DNA of 64,000 nucleotides from Pseudomonadota bacterium. GTDB lineage: Bacteria; Desulfobacterota; Binatia; Binatales; Binataceae. A program made the translations under genes and the position numbers. Shown in pieces: positions 48,160 to 56,146 of this stretch. The notes under the pieces were generated by a model. The model was not told where the DNA came from. It made no database searches and was given only the letters and a program-made list of their open reading frames with translations. The DNA lies in contig JAJPIG010000012.1 in the NCBI GenBank assembly GCA_021324855.1, positions 59,731-123,730 of the forward strand, written 5' to 3'. Each line of letters opens with the position of its first letter. Position 1 is the first letter of the stretch.

Positions 48160-48245
48160 CCAGCGATTATTCGATAATAGGGAGTATAAGATCGGATATA
48201 TAAATAGCACAACAAGCAATTATGGATAATGCAAGCACTTAAAAA
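48160..48245. promoter_or_regulatory. AT-rich leader before the DUF429-like gene
   Basis: A sharp AT-rich island in otherwise GC-rich DNA, with tataa-type runs (gagtataag, gatatataaat, ggataatgc) within 70 bases of the start at 48229. It probably holds the promoter, but no single -35/-10 pair can be fixed. The DNA 48005-48160 shows no gene. Confidence 0.4.
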
Positions 48246-49230
48246 TATAGAACTGCATAGTTGCCCGGAATCTGGCTCACGACCGCCGGAGCGCGTCTCG
48301 ATCGGGCTCAGACACATCGATGGCGCGCAAACGATCGCCGGCATCGACGTCGGCGAGGACTACCTCGACCTGGCGATAATCGATCCTGGATGCGCAACGA
48401 TGGTCTATCGGCGGGTGGCGCTGGCGGGCATCAATCGTGAGCCGCTCGGCGCGATGCGCGAGCGGATTGCGGCTGCGGCGCCCGAGCTTGGAAGCGGCGC
48501 GCTGGCGATCGTTGATTCGCCGCGCTGGCCCCGCGATCAAGCGCTCGACGATCGCGTTCGCGCTACGAATCGCGGGCGCGACATCGATTTCGCCCTGCGC
48601 CGGCTGATGGCGGTGCTGAGCGCAGCATGGCCGGCGCTCGGGCGGCTCTCGATGTACCCGACGCCGCCGCTCGCCTACTTCATCGCTTGCATCGCGGACG
48701 CGCGCTGCAAGCCGCATCTGCGGGCGTTGGGCAGGGCGCTGTTCGCGGCGCATCAGCGCCGCGAACAGCGCCCTGCCGGCACCGATGCGCCGGTTCGCGG
48801 CGGGATGCTCTTCACGCGCTTTATGATCGCCGGCTTCGCTGCCTTTCGCGCGCTCGAGAGCGTCGGGGTCGAAGTTTGCGAATCATTTCCCGATCTTCAG
48901 TTCCGTCTGGCGGCGCCGACGCGCAGACTCATCGCGAAAAGCGGCGGCCGGCGGGCCCTTGCGATGCGCCAGCGGATCGTGCGGCAGCTAAGCCGCCGGC
49001 TCGAAATCGAGGCCAGCACGCCCCCAACCCTCGATTTCGCCGATGCCGCCATCATGGCGCTTGGCGCCCGTTTGACCATTCGTTGCGGCGCGATGATCGA
49101 GCTGCGCAGCCCGGCCGAGGGCAATTTCGTGCTGACGCTCAGCCCCGAGCAGGCCGCGGCGGCCCGCCTGCCCGCGTGCTCGCGGTTGCGGGCGTCACGA
49201 AAACGTGATCATCTGCGGGCGCCGGCTTAA
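48229..49230 (+). CDS. DUF429-like predicted RNase-H-fold nuclease
   Basis: 333 residues. After a 34-residue N-terminal part, TIAGIDVGEDYLDLAIID has the form of the first strand of RNase H-fold proteins, then AIVDSPRW, and late YESFPDLQ-like (CESFPDLQFRL) and LDFADAAIMALGARL blocks as in DUF429. Those families are predicted nucleases or phosphotransferases with no proven role. The middle carries a long perfect inverted repeat that encodes GRALFAAHQRREQRP. Confidence 0.62.
   Translation: MQALKNIELHSCPESGSRPPERVSIGLRHIDGAQTIAGIDVGEDYLDLAIIDPGCATMVYRRVALAGINREPLGAMRERIAAAAPELGSGALAIVDSPRWPRDQALDDRVRATNRGRDIDFALRRLMAVLSAAWPALGRLSMYPTPPLAYFIACIADARCKPHLRALGRALFAAHQRREQRPAGTDAPVRGGMLFTRFMIAGFAAFRALESVGVEVCESFPDLQFRLAAPTRRLIAKSGGRRALAMRQRIVRQLSRRLEIEASTPPTLDFADAAIMALGARLTIRCGAMIELRSPAEGNFVLTLSPEQAAAARLPACSRLRASRKRDHLRAPA
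48730..48777. repeat. Intragenic perfect inverted repeat in the DUF429-like gene
   Basis: Left arm 48730-48751 and right arm 48756-48777 are exact reverse complements over 22 bases, with loop atca. In frame with the gene. Confidence 0.9.
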
Positions 49231-49250
49231 ACTCGATGGGTGAGTGAATC

Positions 49251-49943
49251 ATGAATCGGCGCGTGCGAGAATTTCGCGCGATCTTCTTCGATCTTGACGG
49301 CACGCTGGTCGATATCCACGGGCCGCTCTACAACGCGACGCGCAGCGCGATGGACTCGCTCGGTGTGAGGCCGTCGCTCAGCCGCGAGCACTACCACGAG
49401 TCGCTCGCGCGCGGCGATTTGTGGCTCGGCGTGCCCGGGCATCTGCGGCGCGATTACATGCAGCTCGCGTTCGCTTATTTCCTCGCCGAAATCGATCGAA
49501 CCGAGCGGCTGGAGGTGCTGCCGCACGTCGCCGAAACGCTGGCCGAACTCAAGCGGCGCGACTACATCACCGCGGTCATCACCAGCCGCCCCGGCGATCC
49601 GCAGACGCTGGTCAAGAAACTCGCGATGGTCGGCCTCGCGCCGCATCTCGATTTCGTCATCACTCAGACCAGCATTTCGCTGGAGGCGCTCGACAAGACC
49701 GCGAGCCTGCGCGATGCGGCGATTCGCGCCGGAGTCGTGCCGGCAGCGTGCATGTATGTCGGCGACGAGCCGCGCGATACGATGGCGGCGCTCAACGCCG
49801 GCTACGGCGCAGCGGTTTCGGTTGCGACCGGAGCGGTGACCTATGAACAACTCAGCGGCAACCAGCAGTTGCGGCCGGATTTCGTGATGCGCTCGATGGG
49901 CGAATTGGTCGCGCTGATCGAGCGGATGCGTGCGGAGCCGTAG
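49251..49943 (+). CDS. HAD-superfamily hydrolase (phosphoglycolate phosphatase-like)
   Basis: 230 residues. Motif I FFDLDGTLVD (nucleophile Asp), motif II VITSRPG, Lys in TASLRDA context and motif III MYVGDEPRDTMAALNAG. The cap inserted after motif I is alpha-helical (C1 type). Probable small-molecule phosphatase. Starts 20 bases after the DUF429-like gene. Confidence 0.88.
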   Translation: MNRRVREFRAIFFDLDGTLVDIHGPLYNATRSAMDSLGVRPSLSREHYHESLARGDLWLGVPGHLRRDYMQLAFAYFLAEIDRTERLEVLPHVAETLAELKRRDYITAVITSRPGDPQTLVKKLAMVGLAPHLDFVITQTSISLEALDKTASLRDAAIRAGVVPAACMYVGDEPRDTMAALNAGYGAAVSVATGAVTYEQLSGNQQLRPDFVMRSMGELVALIERMRAEP

Positions 49944-50013
49944 AGCCTCTCAACTCCGCGCCTCGCAGGATATAAGATTCAGCAGCGACGATGACGAAGG
50001 AATCCGCTTTGAC

Positions 50014-50979
50014 ATGGCCTCAGACGCGATAACCGTCACCGCCGGCAACGCCGGTCCCAATCCATTCTCGCTTTCGGTCTGGATTCAGGCGATACGCATC
50101 CGGACTTTGGTCGTGATGCCGCCGGCGTGCGTGGTCGGCGCGGCTTGCGCCGCCGCTGACGGCTACTTTTCCTTGTTTCGGTTGATTCTCGCGTTCATCG
50201 GCACGGCGGCGATCCAGAGCGGCACGAACATCATCAATGACTATTACGACCTGCAGAGCGGCGTCGACCCGCGCGAGGCGGCGAATCCGGATCCGTTCGG
50301 ACCGAGCCTGGTTGTGCAGCGCGGCCTGCTGACGCCGGACCAGCTATGGTGGGGCGGCATCGTTGCGTTCAGTATCGGCGCGATTTTCGGTCTCATCCTG
50401 GTTTATCTCTGCGGATGGCCGATTCTGGTGATCGGCGTCGCTAGCATCGCGGCGGCCTATTTTTATACCGCGCGGCCGCTGGCGCTCGGCTACCACGCGC
50501 TCGGCGACATCACGGGTTTTATCTTCATGGGGCCCGCGATTGTAATGGGCGCGTACTATGTAATGGCGATGCGGATGACATGGGGCGCGGTCCTGACCTC
50601 TTTCGCGGTCGGCTTTCTCGGTGCGGGAATCCTGCTCGCCAACAACGTGCGCGATATCGAAACCGACCCGCAGCGCGGGAAGAATACGCTTGCGACTTAT
50701 CTCGGCCGCGAACGAGCGGTGGGCGAGGTCGCGGCGTTCGATGTCGGCGCATACATGTCGATCGGCTTCGGTGTGATCGCAGGAATAATCACACCGCTTG
50801 CGCTGATCGTGCTGGTGACGCTGCCGCGCGCCTACGATGAGATCGCAATCCTGAATCGCGAACGCGACTGGGGACGCCTGAATCTTGCCCTCAAGCGCTC
50901 AGCGCAGCTTCATCTTGAGTTCTGTCTTTTGCTGATCGCCGCGTTTGCAATCCGTGCGTTCCTTCATCACGGACATTAG
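50014..50979 (+). CDS. UbiA-family prenyltransferase, MenA-like
   Basis: 321 residues with about eight membrane helices. The first Asp-rich motif is NIINDYYDLQSGVD and the second is NNVRDIETDPQRGKNTLATYLGRE, the arrangement of 1,4-dihydroxy-2-naphthoate prenyltransferase. This suggests menaquinone as the respiratory quinone. No other men genes are in view, so another aromatic acceptor cannot be excluded. The upstream open frame (from 49930) overlaps the HAD gene; ATG 50014 gives a normal N-terminus. Confidence 0.88.
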   Translation: MASDAITVTAGNAGPNPFSLSVWIQAIRIRTLVVMPPACVVGAACAAADGYFSLFRLILAFIGTAAIQSGTNIINDYYDLQSGVDPREAANPDPFGPSLVVQRGLLTPDQLWWGGIVAFSIGAIFGLILVYLCGWPILVIGVASIAAAYFYTARPLALGYHALGDITGFIFMGPAIVMGAYYVMAMRMTWGAVLTSFAVGFLGAGILLANNVRDIETDPQRGKNTLATYLGRERAVGEVAAFDVGAYMSIGFGVIAGIITPLALIVLVTLPRAYDEIAILNRERDWGRLNLALKRSAQLHLEFCLLLIAAFAIRAFLHHGH

Positions 50980-51057
50980 GGATTGGCGGCCTCGAAACGC
51001 CCGACTTGCACATCGGCGTTTATCCTGATGTCATGAGCGGGGTCGGAAGTAGTTCCA

Positions 51058-51603
51058 ATGGATGCTTTTGGTCTCCGAGCGATGAATTGTCGGCTCGCCC
51101 TCGCCGTGGCGTTCCTTACGCTCTTGAGCCTCGCCGGATGCTCCACCAAGCAGCATGAACCGCCGCAGGTGATGGTCACGCCGCTCACGGAGTACACCAG
51201 CGCGGCCAAGGGAGCGGAGTGCGCGATGCCAGTGCTGGTCGGCGAGCCGGCGCGCAGCTACAAACAAATCGCAATCGTCGAAGGATGGGGCGATACCGAT
51301 CAGGGCCCCGAGGTCATCGAAGCGGCCCGGCGGAGCGCCTGTGAAACCGGCGCCGACGCGTTGTTGCTGGTCTCAGGCAAGTCCCAAAAGGTTTCGAAGC
51401 TGCTCTACGATGCGACTCCCAACGATGCCGCCGAGGCCGCTAACAGCGGCGGCTCGGATGTCCGCCACGGGCAATACATCCATCAGCAGGAATACCAGCC
51501 CGCACCGGGCGAGGCCGGGCATACCGGCTACTATCTAGATACGGTCGCAATCGTCTACCAGGATCAGCCAGCGACGCCCGCTACGGTCGCGGGCCCCCAC
51601 TGA
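51058..51603 (+). CDS. Hypothetical lipoprotein
   Basis: 181 residues with a lipobox LAGC (Cys at 28, or at 20 if ATG 51082 is the start; that shorter signal peptide looks more typical). The mature part has a small alpha/beta segment, RSYKQIAIVEGWGDTDQGPEVIEAARRSACETGADALLLV, like the DUF4156/RcsF-type fold in which a conserved Cys and ADALL follow a helix. The C-terminal half is polar and probably disordered. No function assigned. Confidence 0.68.
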   Translation: MDAFGLRAMNCRLALAVAFLTLLSLAGCSTKQHEPPQVMVTPLTEYTSAAKGAECAMPVLVGEPARSYKQIAIVEGWGDTDQGPEVIEAARRSACETGADALLLVSGKSQKVSKLLYDATPNDAAEAANSGGSDVRHGQYIHQQEYQPAPGEAGHTGYYLDTVAIVYQDQPATPATVAGPH

Positions 51604-51614
51604 GTACGTTTGCC

Positions 51615-51848
51615 TCATTCGATGCTGTTATCGCTGGCAGCGCCCGAGGGCTGCCGGGCCGAACTCTTGTGATGTGACGATTTCGCCGTCGTGCTGCTGC
51701 TCTCATGAGTCGACTTGTAGCCCTGGTAGGCGAGGCTCGGCACCATCAGCGCCGGGCATCCGCTTAGAGCGATCGCGACCAGCACCAGGAGCGCGAGCCG
51801 GATAACGCGAAGATCGCGGGCGCCTCCAATTCTTCTCCAAGTACGCAT
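51615..51848 (-). CDS. Small lipoprotein
   Basis: 77 residues from ATG 51848. The signal peptide ends in the lipobox LSGC at Cys31 (ALLVLVAIALSGC), followed by a Ser/His/Lys-rich tail of 46 residues. Downstream of lpxD on the same strand, 10 bases after its stop. No family recognised. Confidence 0.6.
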   Translation of the reverse strand: MRTWRRIGGARDLRVIRLALLVLVAIALSGCPALMVPSLAYQGYKSTHESSSTTAKSSHHKSSARQPSGAASDNSIE

Positions 51849-51858
51849 CGGGTCTGAT

Positions 51859-52887
51859 TCATCCCTCTTTTTCCGCGGAGCGCATTCCGAGCCGCGTTTC
51901 GAGCGCGCGAATCCGCCGGACCATCTCAGGCAGCCGCGGTTGGATCGCCGCGAGGCGGCGCCAGGCTCGGATGTCCATCGCAGGCGTGCCGCCGACAACC
52001 GAGCCGGCCGGTACGTCGTGCGGAATCCCTGACTGCGCCACCACCATCACGCGGTCGCCGATTTTCGCGTGATCGGCGCATCCGGTCTGGCCGCCGAACT
52101 GGCACCAGCGGCCGATCCGGGTCGAACCCGCGAGTCCCGCCTGTGCGGCAAAGCGCGAAAATTCGCCGACTTCGCAATTGTGACCGATATGCACGAGGTT
52201 ATCGAGTTTGACGCCGCGCCGGATGATCGTCGCGCCCATCGTTGCGCGATCGACCGCGGTGTTCGCACCAATTTCCACGTCGTCTTCGATAATGACGGAG
52301 CCGACCTGCGGCACTTTCACGAGCCGCTCGCCCTGTTGGATGAAGCCGAAGCCGTCGGCGCCGATCACCGCGCCGTTGAGGATCGTCACGCGATTCCCGA
52401 TCGTCACCCGCTCGCGGATCGCGGCTCCGCTGTGGCATACGAAGTCATCGCCTATGGTCGCGCCGGGATAAATCGTCACGTGCGGATGAATCACCGCATT
52501 GCGGCCGATCCTCACGCCGGCGCCAATCGCGCAAAACGCACCGACGGACGCATTGTCGCCAAGCTTCGCATCCGGGTCGATGCGCGCCGTGGGATCGATT
52601 CCGGGCGCGGGCCGGTAGGGCGGATGGAACAGCTCGAGGAGGCGCGCGAAATCATAAGACGGGTCCGCGCTGATGAGCACAGCGCAGCGGGCGCGCCGGG
52701 CAAGCTCGGGGGTCACGATTGCGCACGCGGCCGGGGTCGTTTCCAATGCTGCGGCATACTTCGGCCCTGAAACGAAGACGATCGATCCCGGCACGGCGGC
52801 GTCCAGCGGTGCGGGTCCGCTTATCTCGCTTGCGCCGTCGCCACGGAGCTCCAGTCCCAGCCGCTCAGCAATCTCTTTGAGTTTCAT
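51859..52887 (-). CDS. lpxD: UDP-3-O-acylglucosamine N-acyltransferase
   Basis: Third step of lipid A synthesis. 342 residues from ATG 52887: an N-terminal uridine-binding domain (about 1-100) followed by a left-handed beta-helix of hexapeptide repeats from about 105, including the catalytic-type His in LVHIGHNCEVGEF, then a short C-terminal helix. Same strand and 62 bases after the heptosyltransferase, forming a lipid A/core segment. Confidence 0.94.
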   Translation of the reverse strand: MKLKEIAERLGLELRGDGASEISGPAPLDAAVPGSIVFVSGPKYAAALETTPAACAIVTPELARRARCAVLISADPSYDFARLLELFHPPYRPAPGIDPTARIDPDAKLGDNASVGAFCAIGAGVRIGRNAVIHPHVTIYPGATIGDDFVCHSGAAIRERVTIGNRVTILNGAVIGADGFGFIQQGERLVKVPQVGSVIIEDDVEIGANTAVDRATMGATIIRRGVKLDNLVHIGHNCEVGEFSRFAAQAGLAGSTRIGRWCQFGGQTGCADHAKIGDRVMVVAQSGIPHDVPAGSVVGGTPAMDIRAWRRLAAIQPRLPEMVRRIRALETRLGMRSAEKEG

Positions 52888-52949
52888 AGCGCCCCAACTC
52901 CCGCCGGTTGCGGGGTCGATCGACGAGCATAGCGGATACGCTTTTCGAA

Positions 52950-54005
52950 TTATGCAGGGAGCGCGGCAAGCAACGTCTCGAGCGCTTCCTGCGGCGTGAT
53001 CCGCGTGAGGCATTCATAATGGCCGAAGTGGCAGGTGCGTCGCAGACAGGGACTGCAGGCGGGGGCCCGCCGAATGACGTGGACTCGCGGGCCCATCGGT
53101 CCTGTCCGGAGAGGATTGGTCGAGCCGAAGATTGCGACCGTCGGGATGCCCAGCGCGCCCGCCAGATGCATCGCGCCGGAGTCGTTGCCGATGAAGCCGT
53201 CGCACAGCGAGAGCAGCGCAATCAGTTCGCCGACCCCGGTTTCGCCGGCCGCGACGATTGGGGTGTCGTTGGCGCGCGCGGCGATCCGTTCGCATCGTTC
53301 ACGCTCAGCGGGCGCGCCGATGACTACGGATTCGATTCCGCGCGCCGCCATCAGATCGATCAATGCCGCGTAGTGCTCAGCCGGCCACTCTTTGGCCGGT
53401 CCGTACGCCGCCGCGGGCGCGATTGCGACCAGCTTCGCGGCGGGATTTTTGCGTCGCGCCGCGAGCATCGGAGCGATTCGCTCCCGATTCTCGGGTGCGG
53501 CAGTAATCGCGCAATCGGCGGGATCGCCGTCCGCGTCGATGGTCTGCTTGACCATCCTGAGCCAGTAGTTCGCCTGATGGCCCGCGAGCGCCTCCGCATC
53601 GGGCCGCGCCCGGTCGGTCAGCAGCGGACCGCGCGCATCGGTCGCATAGCCGATTCGCCGCGGTACCCGGGCGAGCGCCGTCCATAGCGCCGAGGAAAAG
53701 CTGTTGGGGAACAGGATCGCGAGGTCGAACCGGCGAATCTCGCCGACGATGCGCCGCTGGTTGGCGAGACCTGCGATCCCGCTGCCGCGGCGAAACGCGA
53801 TGACCTCATCGATCCACTCGCAGCCGTCGAAGAAACCGGCGAGCTCGGCGCGGACCAGAACCGCCAGGTGCGAAGTCGCGAAGCGCCGCCGAACCGCTCT
53901 CAGAGCCGGCAGGCTGATGACCAGGTCGCCGAGCCAGTTGACCTCCCTGACCAGCACCCGCGCAGGGTCCTTGAGGGTGGTCGCGGATGGCATCGACAAA
54001 TTCAT
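52950..54005 (-). CDS. ADP-heptose:LPS heptosyltransferase (GT9 family)
   Basis: 351 residues. VLVREVNWLGDLVISLPALRAVRRRF is the GT9 N-terminal motif, with APAAAYGPAKEWPAEHYAALID and the nucleotide-binding end GNDSGAMHLAGALGIPTVAIFGSTNPLRTGPMGP. Closest in look to WaaF (heptosyltransferase II), which adds heptose to the LPS inner core. An in-frame ATG at 53993 (residue 5) is an alternative start. Together with lpxD and lptB it shows a full-length LPS envelope. Confidence 0.9.
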   Translation of the reverse strand: MNLSMPSATTLKDPARVLVREVNWLGDLVISLPALRAVRRRFATSHLAVLVRAELAGFFDGCEWIDEVIAFRRGSGIAGLANQRRIVGEIRRFDLAILFPNSFSSALWTALARVPRRIGYATDARGPLLTDRARPDAEALAGHQANYWLRMVKQTIDADGDPADCAITAAPENRERIAPMLAARRKNPAAKLVAIAPAAAYGPAKEWPAEHYAALIDLMAARGIESVVIGAPAERERCERIAARANDTPIVAAGETGVGELIALLSLCDGFIGNDSGAMHLAGALGIPTVAIFGSTNPLRTGPMGPRVHVIRRAPACSPCLRRTCHFGHYECLTRITPQEALETLLAALPA

Positions 54006-54085
54006 CGGAGGTGATGCATCCTAGCATAGGTTTTCATACCCGCATGCGGACACGGGGACCGCGCCGCGCCGAGCGAGGACGAGAC

Positions 54086-55249
54086 ATGAAGTTCTACATG
54101 TTCCATCTGATGCCATGGCCGCATCTGCCCGAGGACTTCGATGACCGCGAGAAGTACCCTTCGGCGTGGGTGACGCTTTCAAACCAGTTCTACGATCCCG
54201 AGCGCGGACACACACTCTACAATCGCTATCTCGATGAACTCGAATATGCCGAGCGGTTGGGCTTCGACGGGGTGTGCGTCAACGAGCATCATCAGAACGC
54301 CTACGGCACGATGCCGGCGCCGAACATCATCGCGGCGACTCTGGTGCGGCGCACGAACCGGATAAAGATCGCGCTGGTTGGGAACGGCCTTCCGCTGCGC
54401 GATCACCCGCAGCGTATCGCGGAGGAAGTCGCGATGCTCGACGTGATCAGCGGCGGCCGCATCATCTCGGGGTTCGTCCGCGGCATCGGCGATGAATACT
54501 ATTCGATGGGTCTCAATCCGACGCATTCGCTCGAACGCTTCCGCGAAGCGCATGACCTGATCATCAGGATGTGGACCGAGACCGGTCCGTTCAACTTCGA
54601 GGGCAAGCATTACCGGCTGCGCTACGCGAATCTGTGGCCGCGTCCGCTCCAGAAGCCGCATCCCGAAATCTGGGTGCCCGGCTTCGGCAGCGTCGAAACC
54701 GTCGACTGGTGCGCGCATCCGGATCGCAAGTACGCGTACATGGCGACCTTCGTGCCCGAAGACGTGCTCGAGAAGTTTTTCAAGTTCTACAAGGAGAAGG
54801 CGCGCGGTTACGGGTACGAGGCGTCACCTTACAAGCTCGGCCATCTGGTGCCGATCTATGTTGCGGAAAGCGATCAACAGGCAGTTGATGAGGCCGCGTC
54901 GCACGTGCTCTGGCTCTATCACAAGGGCCTGCGCCATGCGCCCAATTTCCTGGTGCCGCCGGGATACATGTCGGTGCCTTCGATGATGCGGATGCTCGAG
55001 TTCGGCGACGCTTACGAGTGGAGCAAGATGGATTTCGACGAGCTTAACCGGCGCGGCTATTGCATCGTCGGGAGCGCCGAGACCGTGCGGCGAAGGTTGA
55101 GCCAGTACGCCCGCGAGATGGATTTCGGGCTGGTACTCGCGTTGCTGCACATCGGCGACATGCCGCATCATCGGACCATCAAGAACATGGAGCTGTTCGC
55201 GAGCGAGGTGATGCCGCCGTTGCGCCGCGAGTTCGCGTACATGCAATAG
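54086..55249 (+). CDS. LLM-class flavin-dependent oxidoreductase, copy 2
   Basis: 387 residues from ATG 54086: MKFYMFHLMPWPHLPEDF, RLGFDGVCVNEHHQNAYG, NRIKIALVGNGLPLRDHPQRIAEEVAMLDVISGGRIISGFVRG. This is the long form seen in many soil-bacterial LLM monooxygenases of unknown substrate. It stands alone with a 190-base gap after it, so no reductase partner is evident. Confidence 0.9.
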   Translation: MKFYMFHLMPWPHLPEDFDDREKYPSAWVTLSNQFYDPERGHTLYNRYLDELEYAERLGFDGVCVNEHHQNAYGTMPAPNIIAATLVRRTNRIKIALVGNGLPLRDHPQRIAEEVAMLDVISGGRIISGFVRGIGDEYYSMGLNPTHSLERFREAHDLIIRMWTETGPFNFEGKHYRLRYANLWPRPLQKPHPEIWVPGFGSVETVDWCAHPDRKYAYMATFVPEDVLEKFFKFYKEKARGYGYEASPYKLGHLVPIYVAESDQQAVDEAASHVLWLYHKGLRHAPNFLVPPGYMSVPSMMRMLEFGDAYEWSKMDFDELNRRGYCIVGSAETVRRRLSQYAREMDFGLVLALLHIGDMPHHRTIKNMELFASEVMPPLRREFAYMQ

Positions 55250-55439
55250 CATGCGATTTTCGGGGAGCATCGCCCTTCGGGATCGCGCCGCCCGGAAGGC
55301 AGATGCGGTATTGCGCCCGATTTTCCAGAACGACGCGAAAAGCTCTCGGAAAAGCAGCGCTTGCGGATTAACCATGAGTTGACACGTTCCAAATGTCGTT
55401 ATAGCGTTCGCATGCGCGCCATATTTAGCGTAACCGAGA

Positions 55440-56135
55440 ATGAAAGCAGGCTTGATCGCTTGGGCCGCAGTGCTTTTTGTCGTGGCGCTTGATATTGCCC
55501 CCGCGCTCGCCGTCGACGGCGTAATCGAGATCAACAGCGCGGTCGTCGCGCAGAGTGGATTCCCCTATACGATCAGCGCCCCCGGCAGCTATCGGCTCAC
55601 GGGTAATCTCAACAACGTCCCAAGCGGCAGCGACGGCATCGATGTGACGGCCGATAACGTGACGATCGATCTCAACGGCTTCGCGATCATCGGTCAGAGT
55701 GGTAGCGGCAACGGCATCAGCAGTTCGAACAATCAGGTGACGGTGCGTAACGGCTCGGTCATCGGGATGGGCGGCAACGGCATCGCGCTCGGCAACAACG
55801 CAACGGTCGCGGACGTTCAGGCGATCGGTAACGGCGGCAACGGCATCGTCGTCGGCGACGGCTCCGTCGTGCAGCACAACACCGCCAGCAGCAATAAAAG
55901 CGTCGGTATCTCGATCACGGGCAGCGGCGGCAGCGTGATCCAGAACACGATGATGAACAACACCAGCTACGGGCTGAAGGTGAAGGATACGACGACCGGG
56001 ATCGCGTTAAACGTGCTGACCGGCAATAGCGGTAATTCAACCCCCGGCTCGCCCACCGGTCAGCTCAACGGCAACGGTACGCCCAACGAGTTGTTCAACA
56101 ATCTTTGCAACGGCACCGCCTGCACCGGCAGCTAG
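55440..56135 (+). CDS. Secreted right-handed beta-helix protein
   Basis: 231 residues: signal peptide (about 4-24, ending APALA), then repeated short beta-turn units of 20-25 residues rich in Gly, Asn, Val and Ile (TVRNGSVIGMGGNGIALGNNATVADVQAIGNGGNGIVVGDGSVVQ), the pattern of NosD/pectate-lyase-like parallel beta-helices. It has no visible catalytic residues and ends with Cys-containing NLCNGTACTGS. May bind or cleave carbohydrate, or be a structural surface protein. Confidence 0.75.
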   Translation: MKAGLIAWAAVLFVVALDIAPALAVDGVIEINSAVVAQSGFPYTISAPGSYRLTGNLNNVPSGSDGIDVTADNVTIDLNGFAIIGQSGSGNGISSSNNQVTVRNGSVIGMGGNGIALGNNATVADVQAIGNGGNGIVVGDGSVVQHNTASSNKSVGISITGSGGSVIQNTMMNNTSYGLKVKDTTTGIALNVLTGNSGNSTPGSPTGQLNGNGTPNELFNNLCNGTACTGS

Positions 56136-56146
56136 GCCACTCGAAT

